From NCBI RefSeq assembly GCF_003028415.1, contig NZ_PYSV01000001.1:1-64000 (forward strand): a stretch of DNA of 64,000 nt, in the 5' to 3' direction. A program made the position numbers and the translations under genes. This document shows, in pieces, positions 11,124-29,471 of the stretch (within the stretch, counting starts at the first letter, position 1; each line of letters opens with the position of its first letter). The notes below the pieces were generated by a model. The model did no database searches, was not told the DNA's origin, and was given only the letters and a program-made list of their open reading frames with translations. The DNA is from Deinococcus arcticus (GTDB lineage: Bacteria; Deinococcota; Deinococci; Deinococcales; Deinococcaceae).

Positions 11124-11307
11124 TCAGACGGACGGCCGTCCATGTCCGGAACATCCAGAAAAGAACTGGATGTGCCCCGCCTTCGGCTGGGGGCGGTCCA
11201 ATGCCCGGACATCCGCCTCTGTTCCTGATCTGCTCCGCCGCTCTGCGCGTTCCTCCGGTCGGAAACATTCCGTCATGGATGACGGCATTGTTCGGAACTC
11301 GTATCAG
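11124..11307 (+). repeat. Dispersed non-coding repeat, family A, copy 1
   Basis: 184 bp running from TCAGACGGACGGCCGTCC to TTCGGAACTCGTATCAG. It shares ends and core blocks (GTCCATGTCCGGAACA; CCGCTCTGCG; GGTCGGAAACATTCCGTCATG) with copies at 28866, 32144, 36240 and 51614. The ends are imperfect inverted repeats (TGATACGAGTTCCG versus TCAGACGGACTGCCG), so it looks like a small mobilisable element similar to the small non-coding repeats described in D. radiodurans. It interrupts the pseudogene that follows. Confidence 0.75.
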
Positions 11308-11635
11308 TTGCAGCGGGGGAAAGGTGGCCTCGCCCAGGCCGGCTGGCTGTTCCAGAAAGCTGAGGGTGCTGGCTCTCAGGTCGGTGACGGCCATATGCGA
11401 GATCATCAGCGGTGTGGGCAGGGGGCTGCCGCGCACGCGAAACTGCGCCCAGTGCAGCGCCAGTGCGTCGTCCGGCAGCTAGGCCCTCACATATCACCAC
11501 TCCATTGGAGAAGGGTGCGGGCCATCGTCCGTTGCGCTGGGCAGCGTGGCCGGATCAACGGCCACCTGAACGGGCGTGCAGGCGCCCAGCAGCAGGGCCG
11601 TGAACAGGGGCAGCAGGCTATCCCCGTGCCGGCCC
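11308..11635 (-). pseudogene. AttH/CrtC-like lipoprotein, degraded and cut by repeat A
   Basis: Minus-strand frame: a lipoprotein signal remnant (LLPLFTALLLGAC), then DDGPHPSPMEW-stop-YVRA-stop-LPDDALALHWAQFRVRG, then SPLPTPLMISHMAVTDLR and a stretch ending FPPLQL. The HP..EWWY and SHMAVTDLR blocks are those of lipocalin-like AttH / hydroxyneurosporene-synthase family proteins. It is broken by TGA at 11496-11494, where EWWY requires Trp, by TAG at 11481-11479, by lack of a start codon (a stop precedes the signal remnant), and by repeat A inserted after FPPLQL. The downstream three-quarters of the gene is missing. Confidence 0.65.
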
Positions 11636-11651
11636 GGTCACCAGCAAAAGT

Positions 11652-11683
11652 GGGGCCGACCTGCCGCACGGCAGATCGGCCCC
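11652..11683 (-). terminator. Terminator of the liv operon
   Basis: Fifteen-base-pair stem (11652-11666 with 11669-11683, one G-U wobble in the minus-strand RNA) with a 2-nt loop, followed on the minus strand by ACTTTTGC. It lies 20 nt beyond the livF stop. Confidence 0.75.
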
Positions 11684-11703
11684 AGCAGCAGGCAAAAGCC
11701 GGG

Positions 11704-12418
<715 letters not shown>

Positions 12419-12426
<8 letters not shown>

Positions 12427-13224
12427 GGGGGCGCTCTTCCTTCCCGTACTCGCCGGCAGCCGCGCCCCGGCCCAGATACGCTTCCATCACGCGGGGGTCG
12501 TTGCGCACCTGGTGGGGCACGCCCTCGGCAATCTTGGTGCCGTAGTCCAGCACCGTGATGTGCTCGGACAGGGTCATGACCAGCCGCATGTCGTGTTCAA
12601 TCAGGCAGACCGTCACGCCCAGTTCGTCGCGGATGCGCCGGATCAGGGCTTTCAGGTCCTCGGTTTCGCGGGGGTTCATGCCCGCCGCCGGCTCGTCCAG
12701 CAGGATCAGCTTGGGCGTGGTGGCCAGTGCGCGGGCAATTTCCAGCTTGCGCTGATCGCCGTAGGGCAGGTTGGTGGCCAGTTCCCGGCGCCACTTCCCC
12801 AGTCCCACGAAATCCAGCATCACGCGCGCCGCGTCTCTGGCTTCCTGCTCGGAGGCGTGGAAGCGCTTGGTGCGCAGCACGGCGTCCACGAAGCCGCTTT
12901 TCAGGCGCGAGTGCCGCCCCACCATGATGTTTTCCTCGCTGGTCATGGTGGAAAACAGGCGGATGTTCTGAAAGGTGCGCGCAATGCCCGCCGCCGTCAC
13001 CTGATCAGGCTGCAGCCCCACCAGATTCTCGCCGGCCAGCTGAATGCTGCCGCGGGTGGGCTGGTAAATGCCGGTGACCATGTTAAAGAAGGTGGTCTTG
13101 CCCGCACCGTTGGGCCCGATCACGCTGACGATGCTGCGTTCGGGCACGTTCATGGTCACGTCGTTCACGGCCGTCAGGCCGCCGAAGACCTTGGTGACCC
13201 CTGCGACTTCCAGAATGTTGCCGC

Positions 13225-13228
<4 letters not shown>
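12419..13228 (-). CDS. livG: Branched-chain amino-acid ABC transporter ATPase LivG
   Basis: 269 residues: Walker A GPNGAGKTTFFNM, LivG-type insertion (MTSEENIMVGRHSRLKS), LPYGDQRKLEIARAL signature, Walker B LILLDEPAAGMNP and IEHDMRLVM. Second ATPase of the liv system. The GTG start (13228) overlaps the livM stop (GTGA). Contiguous overlaps through livH-livM-livG-livF indicate one mRNA. Confidence 0.95.
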
Positions 13229-16055
<2,827 letters not shown>

Positions 16056-16305
16056 AGAACTCAACTCCTTTCAAAGAGGGGAGGGCGCGGCCCCCTAGGG
16101 AGCGGCGCCGCAGGAAGCGAGAGCGAAGCGGGCAGGGGCGAGAAACAGGATCAGGGCCAGTGGCCTTTGCCAGAGGCGCCGCTTCGGAAGCCTGGGTCTG
16201 GATGCATGGTACTGCGCCACCAGCAGAGGGGAAGAGCGGTGCAGAATCGCCGTCCAGTCTTTCTGACCGAGAAGTGATCGTGCGCGCTTACTATACACAT
16301 GTAAA

Positions 16306-16329
16306 GGGCCGGGCCGCGTGGCCCGGCCC
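16306..16329 (-). terminator. Hairpin between livK and livH
   Basis: GGGCCGGGCC (16306-16315) pairs perfectly with GGCCCGGCCC (16320-16329). On the minus strand it is followed by TTTACATG. It lies 70 nt past the livK stop and probably allows only partial read-through into livHMGF, so the binding protein is made in excess. The remaining 330-nt gap (16056-16396) holds no other feature I can support. Confidence 0.7.
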
Positions 16330-16396
16330 CAGAGTGGTACGGGGTCTGCTGAAAGGGCAGGTCCAGGGGGCTTACTCCTGGACCCAGGGTGCCCAC

Positions 16397-17554
16397 TTAC
16401 TGCTTGACGGGCTTGACGGGAATGCTGGTGCTGAGCTTGAACTGCCCGCCCGTCACGTTCATCACGTACAGGGTGGCAGACTTGCGGTCACCGGCCGAGT
16501 TGAAGCTGACGTTCCCCGAGAGCAGGCCGGTGTAGCTGCCCTTGCGGATAGCACTTTCCACCTGCGCGCGGCTGGGCAGCTTGTTGCCGTTGGCGCGCAC
16601 CGCGTTCAGCACGCCCTGCACCACGACCTTGGCCGCGTCGTACCCGAAGGCCCCGAAGCCCTGGGCGTCGTCGTTGAAGGTCTTCTTGTAGCTGGTGGCA
16701 AAGACGCGGGCGGCCGGCAGCGCGCTGATGGGCGCGGCGACGGTGGTGAAGTAGATGTTGTTGGCGTTGGCCTTGCCGACGATTACCGGCAGTTCGCCGC
16801 TGTCCAGACCGTCGCCGCCCACCACGGGGGTGTTGATGCCCGCTTCGCGCAGCTGCTTGATGAACACGCCCACCTGGTTGTAGATCCCGCCGAAGTAAAT
16901 CGCGTCCGGGCGCTGCAGGCGAATCTTGGAGATGATCGTCGAGAAGTCGCTCTTCTCTTCGGTCCCTTCGTTGCCCACCACCTGCACACCCTTGGCTTTC
17001 AGCGCCTTTTCGACTTCCTTGGCCAGGCCCTCGCCGTAGGCGGTCTTGTCGTTCAGGACATAGACCTTCTTGGCCTTCAGGTTGCCGCTGATGAAGTTGG
17101 CGCCGGCCGGACCCTGGGCGTCGTCACGGGCCACGATGCGGTTCATGTTGCTCAGGCCACGGTCGGTCACGCCGTTGGCGGTGTTCGCCGGCGAGACCAT
17201 GGCCACGCGGCTCTTGACCAGCACGGCGCTGGCGGGGATGGCCACGCCGCTGTTCAGGGTGCCCACCACGGCCAGAATCTGGCGGTCGGCGGCAATCTTG
17301 TTGGCGGCGGAGGTGCCGGTGGCGGGGTCGGCCTGGTCGTCGTAGGGCACGAGCACGAGGTCGAAGCCCAGCTTCTTGAACTGGGCCTTGTACTCGTTGA
17401 TGGCCAGCTGCGCGCCGTTGCGAATCTGGGAGCCCAGGTCGCTCTGGCCGCCGGACAGCGGGCTGAGGCTGGCAATCTTGATGGTGGTCTGGGCGGAGGC
17501 GGTGCCCAGCGCCAGGGCAGCCAGGACGGTCAGCGAAAACGCGGTCTTCTTCAT
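16397..17554 (-). CDS. livK: Branched-chain amino-acid-binding periplasmic protein LivK
   Basis: 385 residues from ATG 17554, with GGAGG 5 nt upstream. Signal peptide KKTAFSLTVLAALALGTASA, then the type I periplasmic-binding fold: IKIASLSPLSGGQSDLGSQIRNGAQLAINEY, DDQADPATGTSAANKI and SPANTANGVTDRG. Captures branched-chain or related amino acids for the LivHMGF transporter downstream. In-frame codons upstream of 17554 run through the promoter and are rejected. A strong promoter precedes it and a hairpin follows. Confidence 0.95.
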   Translation of the reverse strand: MKKTAFSLTVLAALALGTASAQTTIKIASLSPLSGGQSDLGSQIRNGAQLAINEYKAQFKKLGFDLVLVPYDDQADPATGTSAANKIAADRQILAVVGTLNSGVAIPASAVLVKSRVAMVSPANTANGVTDRGLSNMNRIVARDDAQGPAGANFISGNLKAKKVYVLNDKTAYGEGLAKEVEKALKAKGVQVVGNEGTEEKSDFSTIISKIRLQRPDAIYFGGIYNQVGVFIKQLREAGINTPVVGGDGLDSGELPVIVGKANANNIYFTTVAAPISALPAARVFATSYKKTFNDDAQGFGAFGYDAAKVVVQGVLNAVRANGNKLPSRAQVESAIRKGSYTGLLSGNVSFNSAGDRKSATLYVMNVTGGQFKLSTSIPVKPVKQ

Positions 17555-17621
17555 GAATCCTCCGGATATGAATGCACATCGGGCCTGAGAAGTGACCCGG
17601 GTGCGGTGTAGAGATGCGGCA

Positions 17622-17650
17622 ATTTTAGAAGCGCCTTTAGGGTCTGTCAA
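17622..17650 (-). promoter_or_regulatory. Promoter of livK
   Basis: Minus strand: perfect TTGACA (17650-17645), 17-nt spacer, TAAAAT (17627-17622). This is one of the best consensus promoters in the window, leaving a leader of about 60 nt. Confidence 0.85.
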
Positions 17651-17967
17651 TGCGCCATTCATGAGTCGCTGTGAAATGTTTCGGTCATATTGCGCGTGCC
17701 TTGCCGCATCTGTTGCTCCGTTATTCAGTCTCTCGGCAATAATGCTGCGTCAACTGGGGAAAGCTCTCAAGGTTAGAGCCGCATTCGCAGGTGTTGGCGC
17801 AAGTCTGCGCCGGGTCAGCGGGCTTCAGACGGGCCATTCAAGAGCCAAAACCTGCCTGAGCGGCCTGATTGTCTAGGCGGATGTGGCTCTGGTCGCCCGC
17901 CTGCCTGCCGCCGCGCCTTGCCCTGGGGGGTGTCCTGCCCCCACTGCCTCAATGGGCAGCGACTTCC
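17651..17967. other. Gene-free stretch between livK promoter and glnA end
   Basis: Lower GC than its surroundings in the first half. Reading frames here show no family resemblance or supported start. GGGGG/CCCCC at about 17925-17942 could form a weak hairpin downstream of glnA. I see nothing else. Confidence 0.4.
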
Positions 17968-19332
17968 CTAGATCAGGTCCAGGTAGCGCTCCAGCTCCCA
18001 GGCATGCACCGCCGCGCTGTACTCGCGCCACTCGGCCCGCTTGGCGGCCACAAAATGGTCCAGCACGTGGTCGCCAAGCGCGCGGGCCATCACCTCGTCC
18101 TTTTGCAGTTCGTCCACTGCCTCGCGCAGATCGGTGGGCAGTTCGCGCACGCGGTGGTGGCGCTTTTCGCGCACGGTCATCTTGAAGATGTTGCGCTGAA
18201 TGGCGGGCGGCGGCTCCATGGCTTGCTCAATGCCGTCCAGGCCAGCGGCCAGCATCACGGCCAGCGCCAGGTACGGATTACAGCTGGGGTCAGGCATACG
18301 CATTTCCGCGCGGGTGGAGTGGCCGCGCTTGGCTGGAATGCGAATCAGCGCCGAGCGGTTGCTGGTGCTCCAGGCCACGTTCACCGGCGCCTCAAAGCCC
18401 GGCACCAGCCGCTTGTAGCTGTTCACCAGCGGATTGGTGATGGCCACCATGCTGCCCGCGTGGTCCAGCAGCCCCGCGATGAACTGCTGCGCAGTGCGTG
18501 ACAGGCCGTATTCGCCGTCCGGGTCGGCAAAGGCGTTGCTGCCGCCTCTGAACAGGCTCAGGTGGCAGTGCATCCCCGAGCCGTTCACGCCCGGCATGGG
18601 CTTGGGCAGAAACGAGGCCAGCAGGCCGTATTCCAGCGCCACGCGCTTGACCACGAACTTGAAGGTGGCGATGCGGTCGGCGGTTTCCAGGGCCGGGGCG
18701 TAACGGAAATCAATCTCGTGCTGGCCCGGGGCCACCTCGTGGTGCGCAGCCTCGATTTCAAAGCCCATCTCGACCAGTTTGTTGGTAATCTCGCGCCGGA
18801 TACGCTCGCCCTTGTCAATGGGCGCCAGATCGAAGTAGCCCGCCTTGTCGTGGGTGACCGTGCTGCCCCGGCCATCGGGGGTGCGCTCGAAGAGAAAGAA
18901 CTCCGGTTCCGTGCCCACGAACATCTCGAAGCCCAGGGCGGCGGCGCGCGCCATCTGGCGCTTGAGGACCTGCCGGGGGTCGCCCTCAAAGGGGGTGCCG
19001 TCAGGCAAGGTCACGTCGCAGATCAGGCGGGCCACCTTGCCGCGCTCGCCTTCCTCGCGGGAAAACTGCGGGTAAATCAGAAAGGTGCCCAGGTCCGGGC
19101 GCAGCAGCATGTCGGACTCTTCCACGCGGGTGAAGCCTTCCACGGCGCTGCCGTCAAAGGTCACGTCGCCGCTCAGGGCCTTGTGAAACTGGGACTTGGG
19201 CACCTCCACGTTCTTGGTGGTGCCCAGGATGTCAGTGAATTGCAGCCGCAGGAATTTCACCTCGGCGTCTTGCAGCTCCTGCAGGATCTGCTCTCGGGTG
19301 GGGGGAATGGGGGGGGTAGGGCGGGGCGTCAT
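17968..19332 (-). CDS. glnA: Glutamine synthetase type I (GSI-alpha-like)
   Basis: Condenses ammonia and glutamate to glutamine with ATP; cytoplasmic dodecamer. 454 residues with FTDILGTTKNVEVP, FDGSAVEGF, EFFLFE, NGSGMHCHLSLF, and RIPAKRGHSTRAEMRMPDPSCNPYLA. The adenylylation loop tyrosine of GSI-beta (NLYDLP) is absent: the equivalent reads NIFKMTVREKR, as in the non-adenylylated GSI-alpha type. The start ATG 19332 has GGAGG 9 nt upstream. Divergent from glnN. Confidence 0.93.
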   Translation of the reverse strand: MTPRPTPPIPPTREQILQELQDAEVKFLRLQFTDILGTTKNVEVPKSQFHKALSGDVTFDGSAVEGFTRVEESDMLLRPDLGTFLIYPQFSREEGERGKVARLICDVTLPDGTPFEGDPRQVLKRQMARAAALGFEMFVGTEPEFFLFERTPDGRGSTVTHDKAGYFDLAPIDKGERIRREITNKLVEMGFEIEAAHHEVAPGQHEIDFRYAPALETADRIATFKFVVKRVALEYGLLASFLPKPMPGVNGSGMHCHLSLFRGGSNAFADPDGEYGLSRTAQQFIAGLLDHAGSMVAITNPLVNSYKRLVPGFEAPVNVAWSTSNRSALIRIPAKRGHSTRAEMRMPDPSCNPYLALAVMLAAGLDGIEQAMEPPPAIQRNIFKMTVREKRHHRVRELPTDLREAVDELQKDEVMARALGDHVLDHFVAAKRAEWREYSAAVHAWELERYLDLI

Positions 19333-19520
19333 GGCAGCGGTCCTCCGGGGGGCGCGGGAAATGCTGCCATGCTACGGCCTGGGCTGGGCCCGGCCAATCT
19401 TTTTCCAGATGTCGCGCCAAAACTGAACGGATGTGCCTTCTGTGTTCAACAAACTGCACACTCTGGCCCGAGAAACAGGACAGCCGCGCCCTGGCCTGTC
19501 ATCTTGTTCAGAACTTTGCG

Positions 19521-19550
19521 TTGACCCTGCCTGGACCTGCCTCCTATACT
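19521..19550 (+). promoter_or_regulatory. Promoter of glnN
   Basis: TTGACC at 19521-19526, 18-nt spacer, TATACT at 19545-19550, giving a leader of roughly 100 nt before the glnN ATG. The 327-nt intergenic region must also hold the glnA promoter, which I cannot place confidently. Confidence 0.7.
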
Positions 19551-19659
19551 CGCCGGGTAAGGAAGCCCGGCAGGGGCAAGCCCACAGCAGGCGGTGTGAA
19601 TTCTCACGGGATGCGTCCGGCGCGCCGCTTGTTCCCCTCTGCCGCGCACAGGGAGCGAC

Positions 19660-21816
<2,157 letters not shown>

Positions 21817-21831
21817 GGCGGGGAGGGAAAG

Positions 21832-21866
21832 GCGCCCTGGGACGAAGGTTCCAGGGCGCTTTTTTT
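21832..21866 (+). terminator. Terminator of glnN
   Basis: GCGCCCTGG (21832-21840) pairs with CCAGGGCGC (21851-21859), followed by a run of seven T. Confidence 0.88.
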
Positions 21867-21973
21867 GGGGAGTGGTGCGCAGTGCGCGGGCAAAGCGGAG
21901 CTTGACACGGCCAGGGGCCTGCATTGTCCCGTGACCGCCTCCCGCCTCCCGCGCTCCGCAGTAAACTGTCTGC

Positions 21974-22786
<813 letters not shown>

Positions 22787-22801
22787 GCCCCAGCTCTGCA
22801 G

Positions 22802-23782
22802 CTACGACAGCCGCTTTTCGCTGCTGTGGCCGGGGCGTACCTTCAGGTCTGGGCGCACATGGTGGACGGCGTGGTTGGCCGCCACCGCCGCCTGCGCCAG
22901 CCCCACGGAGATCAGTTTGAAGTCGCCCCCCGACTGCGCCACGTCCCCGGCCACAAACACGCCCGGCAGCGCGGTGGCGCCGCCTGGGCCATCCGGCACG
23001 TACTCGCCCTGCCAGTCCAGCGGCCAGCCCAGGGCGGGGGAGAGGTCAGGCAGGTAGCCGTTGAGCACCAGCACGGTGTCGGCTGGCAGGGTCTGGGGCT
23101 CGCCATTCACCGTCAGGTGGGCGGCGCCCGGGCTCAGGTGGGTCAGGGCAGCGGGGGCCAGCACGGCCAGGGTGCCGGCGGCCTGGGCCGCCGCCAGGGC
23201 CGCCAGTTCGGCGGGGCGGCCCCGGAAGCCGGCGCGGCGGTGGGTCAGGGTGACCTGGGCCCCGGCCTCCGCCAGTTCCAGTGCGGCGCGGGTGGCCTGG
23301 GGCACGCCGCCCACCACCAGCACGCGGCGGCCGCGCAGGCTTCCGGGTTCGGGCAGGTCGGTGTGCACGTCGGCGTGTTCGCCTGCCACGCGCGCCTCAC
23401 GTGGGAGCAGCGCGCCCAGGCCGGGCGCCAGAATCACCGCCGGGGCCGTGAAAGTCCGCTGGCCTTCCGGGGTCTGGGTCTGCACCTGCCAGCCTTCTCC
23501 GGTTCGTTCCAGCCCCTGGGCCAGCGTGTGCAGGTGCAGCTGGACCTTCAGCCCGTCCAGCTGCCGCACCAGCCCCGCCACCACCTCGGCGGCGGGGACC
23601 GCCGGCAGGCCGGGCACGTCGTACACACGCTTGTCGGGGTACAGGGCGCTCAGCTGGCCGCCGGGTTCGCCCCGGGCGTCCAGCAGGCGCACCTGCAGGC
23701 CGCGCCACGCCGCGTAGAACGCCGCGTGCAGGCCCGCCGGCCCGGCCCCGATCACCACCACATCTGCGTGCAGGTCCGTCAT
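22802..23782 (-). CDS. TrxB-like NAD(P)H:FAD oxidoreductase (ferredoxin/flavodoxin reductase type)
   Basis: 326 residues from ATG 23782. FAD-binding ADVVVIGAGPAGLHAAFYAAWRG at the N-terminus, GEPGGQLSALYPDKRVYDVPG, NAD(P)-binding GRRVLVVGGVPQATRAALELA, and a C-terminal FVAGDVAQSGGDFKLISVGLAQA. It lacks the CxxC of thioredoxin reductases (no Cys pair at all), placing it with ferredoxin-NADP reductases of the TrxB fold. The reading frame continues upstream of 23782 but there is antisense to the neighbouring gene. Same strand as the FprA-like gene 76 nt upstream. Confidence 0.85.
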   Translation of the reverse strand: MTDLHADVVVIGAGPAGLHAAFYAAWRGLQVRLLDARGEPGGQLSALYPDKRVYDVPGLPAVPAAEVVAGLVRQLDGLKVQLHLHTLAQGLERTGEGWQVQTQTPEGQRTFTAPAVILAPGLGALLPREARVAGEHADVHTDLPEPGSLRGRRVLVVGGVPQATRAALELAEAGAQVTLTHRRAGFRGRPAELAALAAAQAAGTLAVLAPAALTHLSPGAAHLTVNGEPQTLPADTVLVLNGYLPDLSPALGWPLDWQGEYVPDGPGGATALPGVFVAGDVAQSGGDFKLISVGLAQAAVAANHAVHHVRPDLKVRPGHSSEKRLS

Positions 23783-23858
23783 GCCCGCGAGTATGCCAGA
23801 GGCCCCCATGCAAAACGTCCCCGGCGTGGGGGCCAGGAACGCGGGAAGGTGGGCAGTT

Positions 23859-25220
<1,362 letters not shown>

Positions 25221-25315
25221 CGGCTGAGTGTACGCACACCCGGGGTGCGGTGGGAATGGCAACTGTCCAGCCATGGCGGCTTGAGCCTGCGGCCGTTCCA
25301 GGCAACAGCGAACAG

Positions 25316-25343
25316 AAAAAACCGCCGCCCGGCGGGGCAGCGG
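25316..25343 (-). terminator. Terminator of the CRP-family gene
   Basis: Minus strand: CCGCTGCC / GGCGGCGG stem (25343-25336 with 25329-25322, one G-U pair), followed by a T run (25321-25316). Confidence 0.75.
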
Positions 25344-25362
25344 TGTGGAAAGTGGGGCTGGC

Positions 25363-25968
25363 TCAGGCCGCGGCGATCTGCCCCAGGGCCGCTTCGTCCT
25401 TCAGGGTGATCTTGCCGTAGCCGGCGCTGATCACGCCCTCGCGGCTCAGCTCGCCCACGACCTTGGTGACGGTCTCGCGCACGCTGCCCACGGCGGCGGC
25501 CAGTTCGTCGTGCGTGGCGTAGATCATGGTCTCGCCGCTGTCAAGCTGGGTGGCCAGCGCGGTGTCCTTGAGTTCCAGCAGTTCACCGGCAATGCGGGCG
25601 CGCAGGCGCTTGCCCACCAAGCGGTAGATGCTCTCGTAGGCGCGCTCCAGCGTACGCACGAGGTGCGTGGTCACCACGAGGTTGTCCTCGGCGCTCATCA
25701 GAGCGGGGTTGATCACGTCAATGGCGCTGTCGGTCACGGCCTCTGCGAAGTAGGCGCGGTTCACGCCGGCCAGGGCTTCTTCCCCGAAGTATTCGCCGGG
25801 CTTGACATAGCGCAGCGTCAGGCCGTTGCCGTCGTCGTCCATGGTGTGCACGCGTACCAGACCGGTGGAAACGCGGTAGAGCATGTCGCTTTTGCCGGGG
25901 TACAGAATCACGGCGCCGGGGCGGTAGGTCACGGTGTCCACAAACGTGCGGGTATTGGTAGTCGTCAT
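25363..25968 (-). CDS. ddrI: CRP/FNR-family regulator, DdrI-like
   Basis: 201 residues. The N-terminal cyclic-nucleotide-type beta roll (RPGAVILYPGKSDMLYRVSTGLVRVH, LRYVKPGEYFGEEAL) is followed by a long dimer helix (VVTTHLVRTLERAYESIYRLVGKRLRARI) and a helix-turn-helix (TMIYATHDELAAAVGSVRETVTKVVGELSREGVI). Length and sequence agree with DdrI of Deinococcus and SdrP of Thermus, regulators of stress genes; the symbol rests on memory. There is no Fe-S cysteine set. It has its own promoter with a TTTACA/TACACT pair and a terminator. Confidence 0.85.
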   Translation of the reverse strand: MTTTNTRTFVDTVTYRPGAVILYPGKSDMLYRVSTGLVRVHTMDDDGNGLTLRYVKPGEYFGEEALAGVNRAYFAEAVTDSAIDVINPALMSAEDNLVVTTHLVRTLERAYESIYRLVGKRLRARIAGELLELKDTALATQLDSGETMIYATHDELAAAVGSVRETVTKVVGELSREGVISAGYGKITLKDEAALGQIAAA

Positions 25969-26032
25969 TTGGTCGCCTCCTTGGGCGGAAGTGGTGGAAC
26001 CAGGGGGCCGGGACCATTCCCGACGTGCTCAC

Positions 26033-26061
26033 AGTGTAACCCAAAATCACTTTTTTGTAAA
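26033..26061 (-). promoter_or_regulatory. Promoter of the ddrI-like gene
   Basis: Minus strand: TTTACA (26061-26056), 17-nt spacer, TACACT (26038-26033), within an AT-rich island unlike its surroundings. Confidence 0.75.
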
Positions 26062-26196
26062 CAGTTTTGTTTCTTTAATCCATGTTGAGGTTACAGACTG
26101 GCTGCCCGGTCATATGGCAGGCAAGGCGCGCTGGGTGGGCCTTTTTCAGGGCGGGGCCGAGGCGCTGGCTCTCACCGGGGCCCCATGAACAGAGAG

Positions 26197-26223
26197 AAAA
26201 AAACCGGGGCGCAGAGGCCCCGG
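26197..26223 (-). terminator. Terminator of gyrA
   Basis: Minus strand stem CCGGGGC (26223-26217) / GCCCCGG (26210-26204) followed by a run of seven T (26203-26197). Confidence 0.85.
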
Positions 26224-26243
26224 CTCCAGTCAGGGTCCCGGGT

Positions 26244-28679
<2,436 letters not shown>

Positions 28680-28782
28680 GTGGCTCCAGTCGGGGGGCTG
28701 GGCGGGGGGTCAGGGGACAGCCGCCGCAGCTCAGAATGTCGAGGCCCGGCCTTTCCGGGAATGGAGATATTCTATCACGAGA

Positions 28783-28804
28783 TTCTGTTTCAAGCGTAAT
28801 AGAA
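28783..28804. promoter_or_regulatory. Imperfect palindrome upstream of gyrA
   Basis: TTCTGTT at 28783-28789 and AATAGAA at 28798-28804 form an inverted repeat with one mismatch, overlapping a candidate minus-strand -35 (TTGAAA). It is 22 bp, not the 17-bp RDRM (TTATGTCATTGACATAA) known upstream of gyrA in D. radiodurans, so identity with that motif is uncertain. Confidence 0.4.
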
Positions 28805-28865
28805 CCGGCTCCCTCAGTACCGGCTATTGTAGCGCAACAGCGCCGCTGCGGTCGCGCTTTCATCC

Positions 28866-28985
28866 CTGATCCGGCTTCCGAAACATTCCGTCACGCGTCA
28901 CAGAATGTTTCCGGCCGGAAGGCCTCGGAGAGCTGGGCCGCAGAGAGGGAAAAGAAACAGATGTCCGGAACTGGACGGAATACGC
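28866..28985 (-). repeat. Family A repeat, copy 2 (degenerate)
   Basis: Starts CTGATCCGGCTTCCGAAACATTCCGTCA, matching the inverted right end of family A (CTGATACGAGTTCCGAA...). It continues with GAATGTTTCCGGCCGGAAGGCCTCGGAGAGCTG and CAGATGTCCGG. The distal end is not recognisable, so this copy is decayed. It occupies the 440-nt gap between gyrA and the Roadblock genes; the remainder (28986-29105) shows nothing. Confidence 0.6.
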
Positions 28986-29120
28986 ACAAGGCCCCGCCGT
29001 TGTCGCCCGCCGCTTCTGGCCGGGCCGCGCCGCGCCTCCCACTCCCCCCATTGGCCCCCACTGCGCCCTGTCCCGGCTGTTCGGCCCGCAGCGGCTGCGG
29101 GCCCTTATGATGTTCTCAGC

Positions 29121-29471
29121 ATGCTCGATCACCTCTCCCAACTTGTTAAAGACGTGGACGGCGCGTGGGCTGCGGCCATCGCCGGGCTGGACGGCCTGCT
29201 GATTGAAGGCCACAGCACCACCGATACCGATCTGAGCCTTCTGGTCGCGGAGCACGCGGGGCTGTTCCGGGTGGCCCGGTCCGCCTATGACACGACGCTG
29301 GGCGGCGGCCAGACGCGCGAGCTGTACGTGCGGGGCGAGCGGCTGGCGGTGTACCTGCACCCCATCAAGACCGATTATTTCCTGCTGCTGGCCATTGACG
29401 GCCGCAGCAACTTGGGGCAGGCGCGGCTGTATGGCCGCGACGCCGCCCGCAAACTGGAGGCCACGCTGTGA
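29121..29471 (+). CDS. Roadblock/LC7 domain protein 1
   Basis: 116 residues with the Roadblock alpha/beta profilin-like fold: helix LDHLSQLVKDVDG, paired strands WAAAIAGLDGLLIEGHS, helix, then RELYVRGERLAVYLHP and YFLLLAIDGRSNLGQARLYGRDAARKL. Such proteins bind small Ras-like GTPases (MglB with MglA) or act as scaffolds. The start is ATG 29121; TATGAT (29106-29111) is 9 nt upstream. In-frame codons further upstream fall in the repeat region. First of three overlapping Roadblock genes. Confidence 0.8.
   Translation: MLDHLSQLVKDVDGAWAAAIAGLDGLLIEGHSTTDTDLSLLVAEHAGLFRVARSAYDTTLGGGQTRELYVRGERLAVYLHPIKTDYFLLLAIDGRSNLGQARLYGRDAARKLEATL

Noticed and set aside
28680..28800. A canonical RDRM at gyrA
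   Set aside because: No TTATGTCATTGACATAA-like 17-mer is visible; only a differently spaced palindrome was kept as a weak lead.
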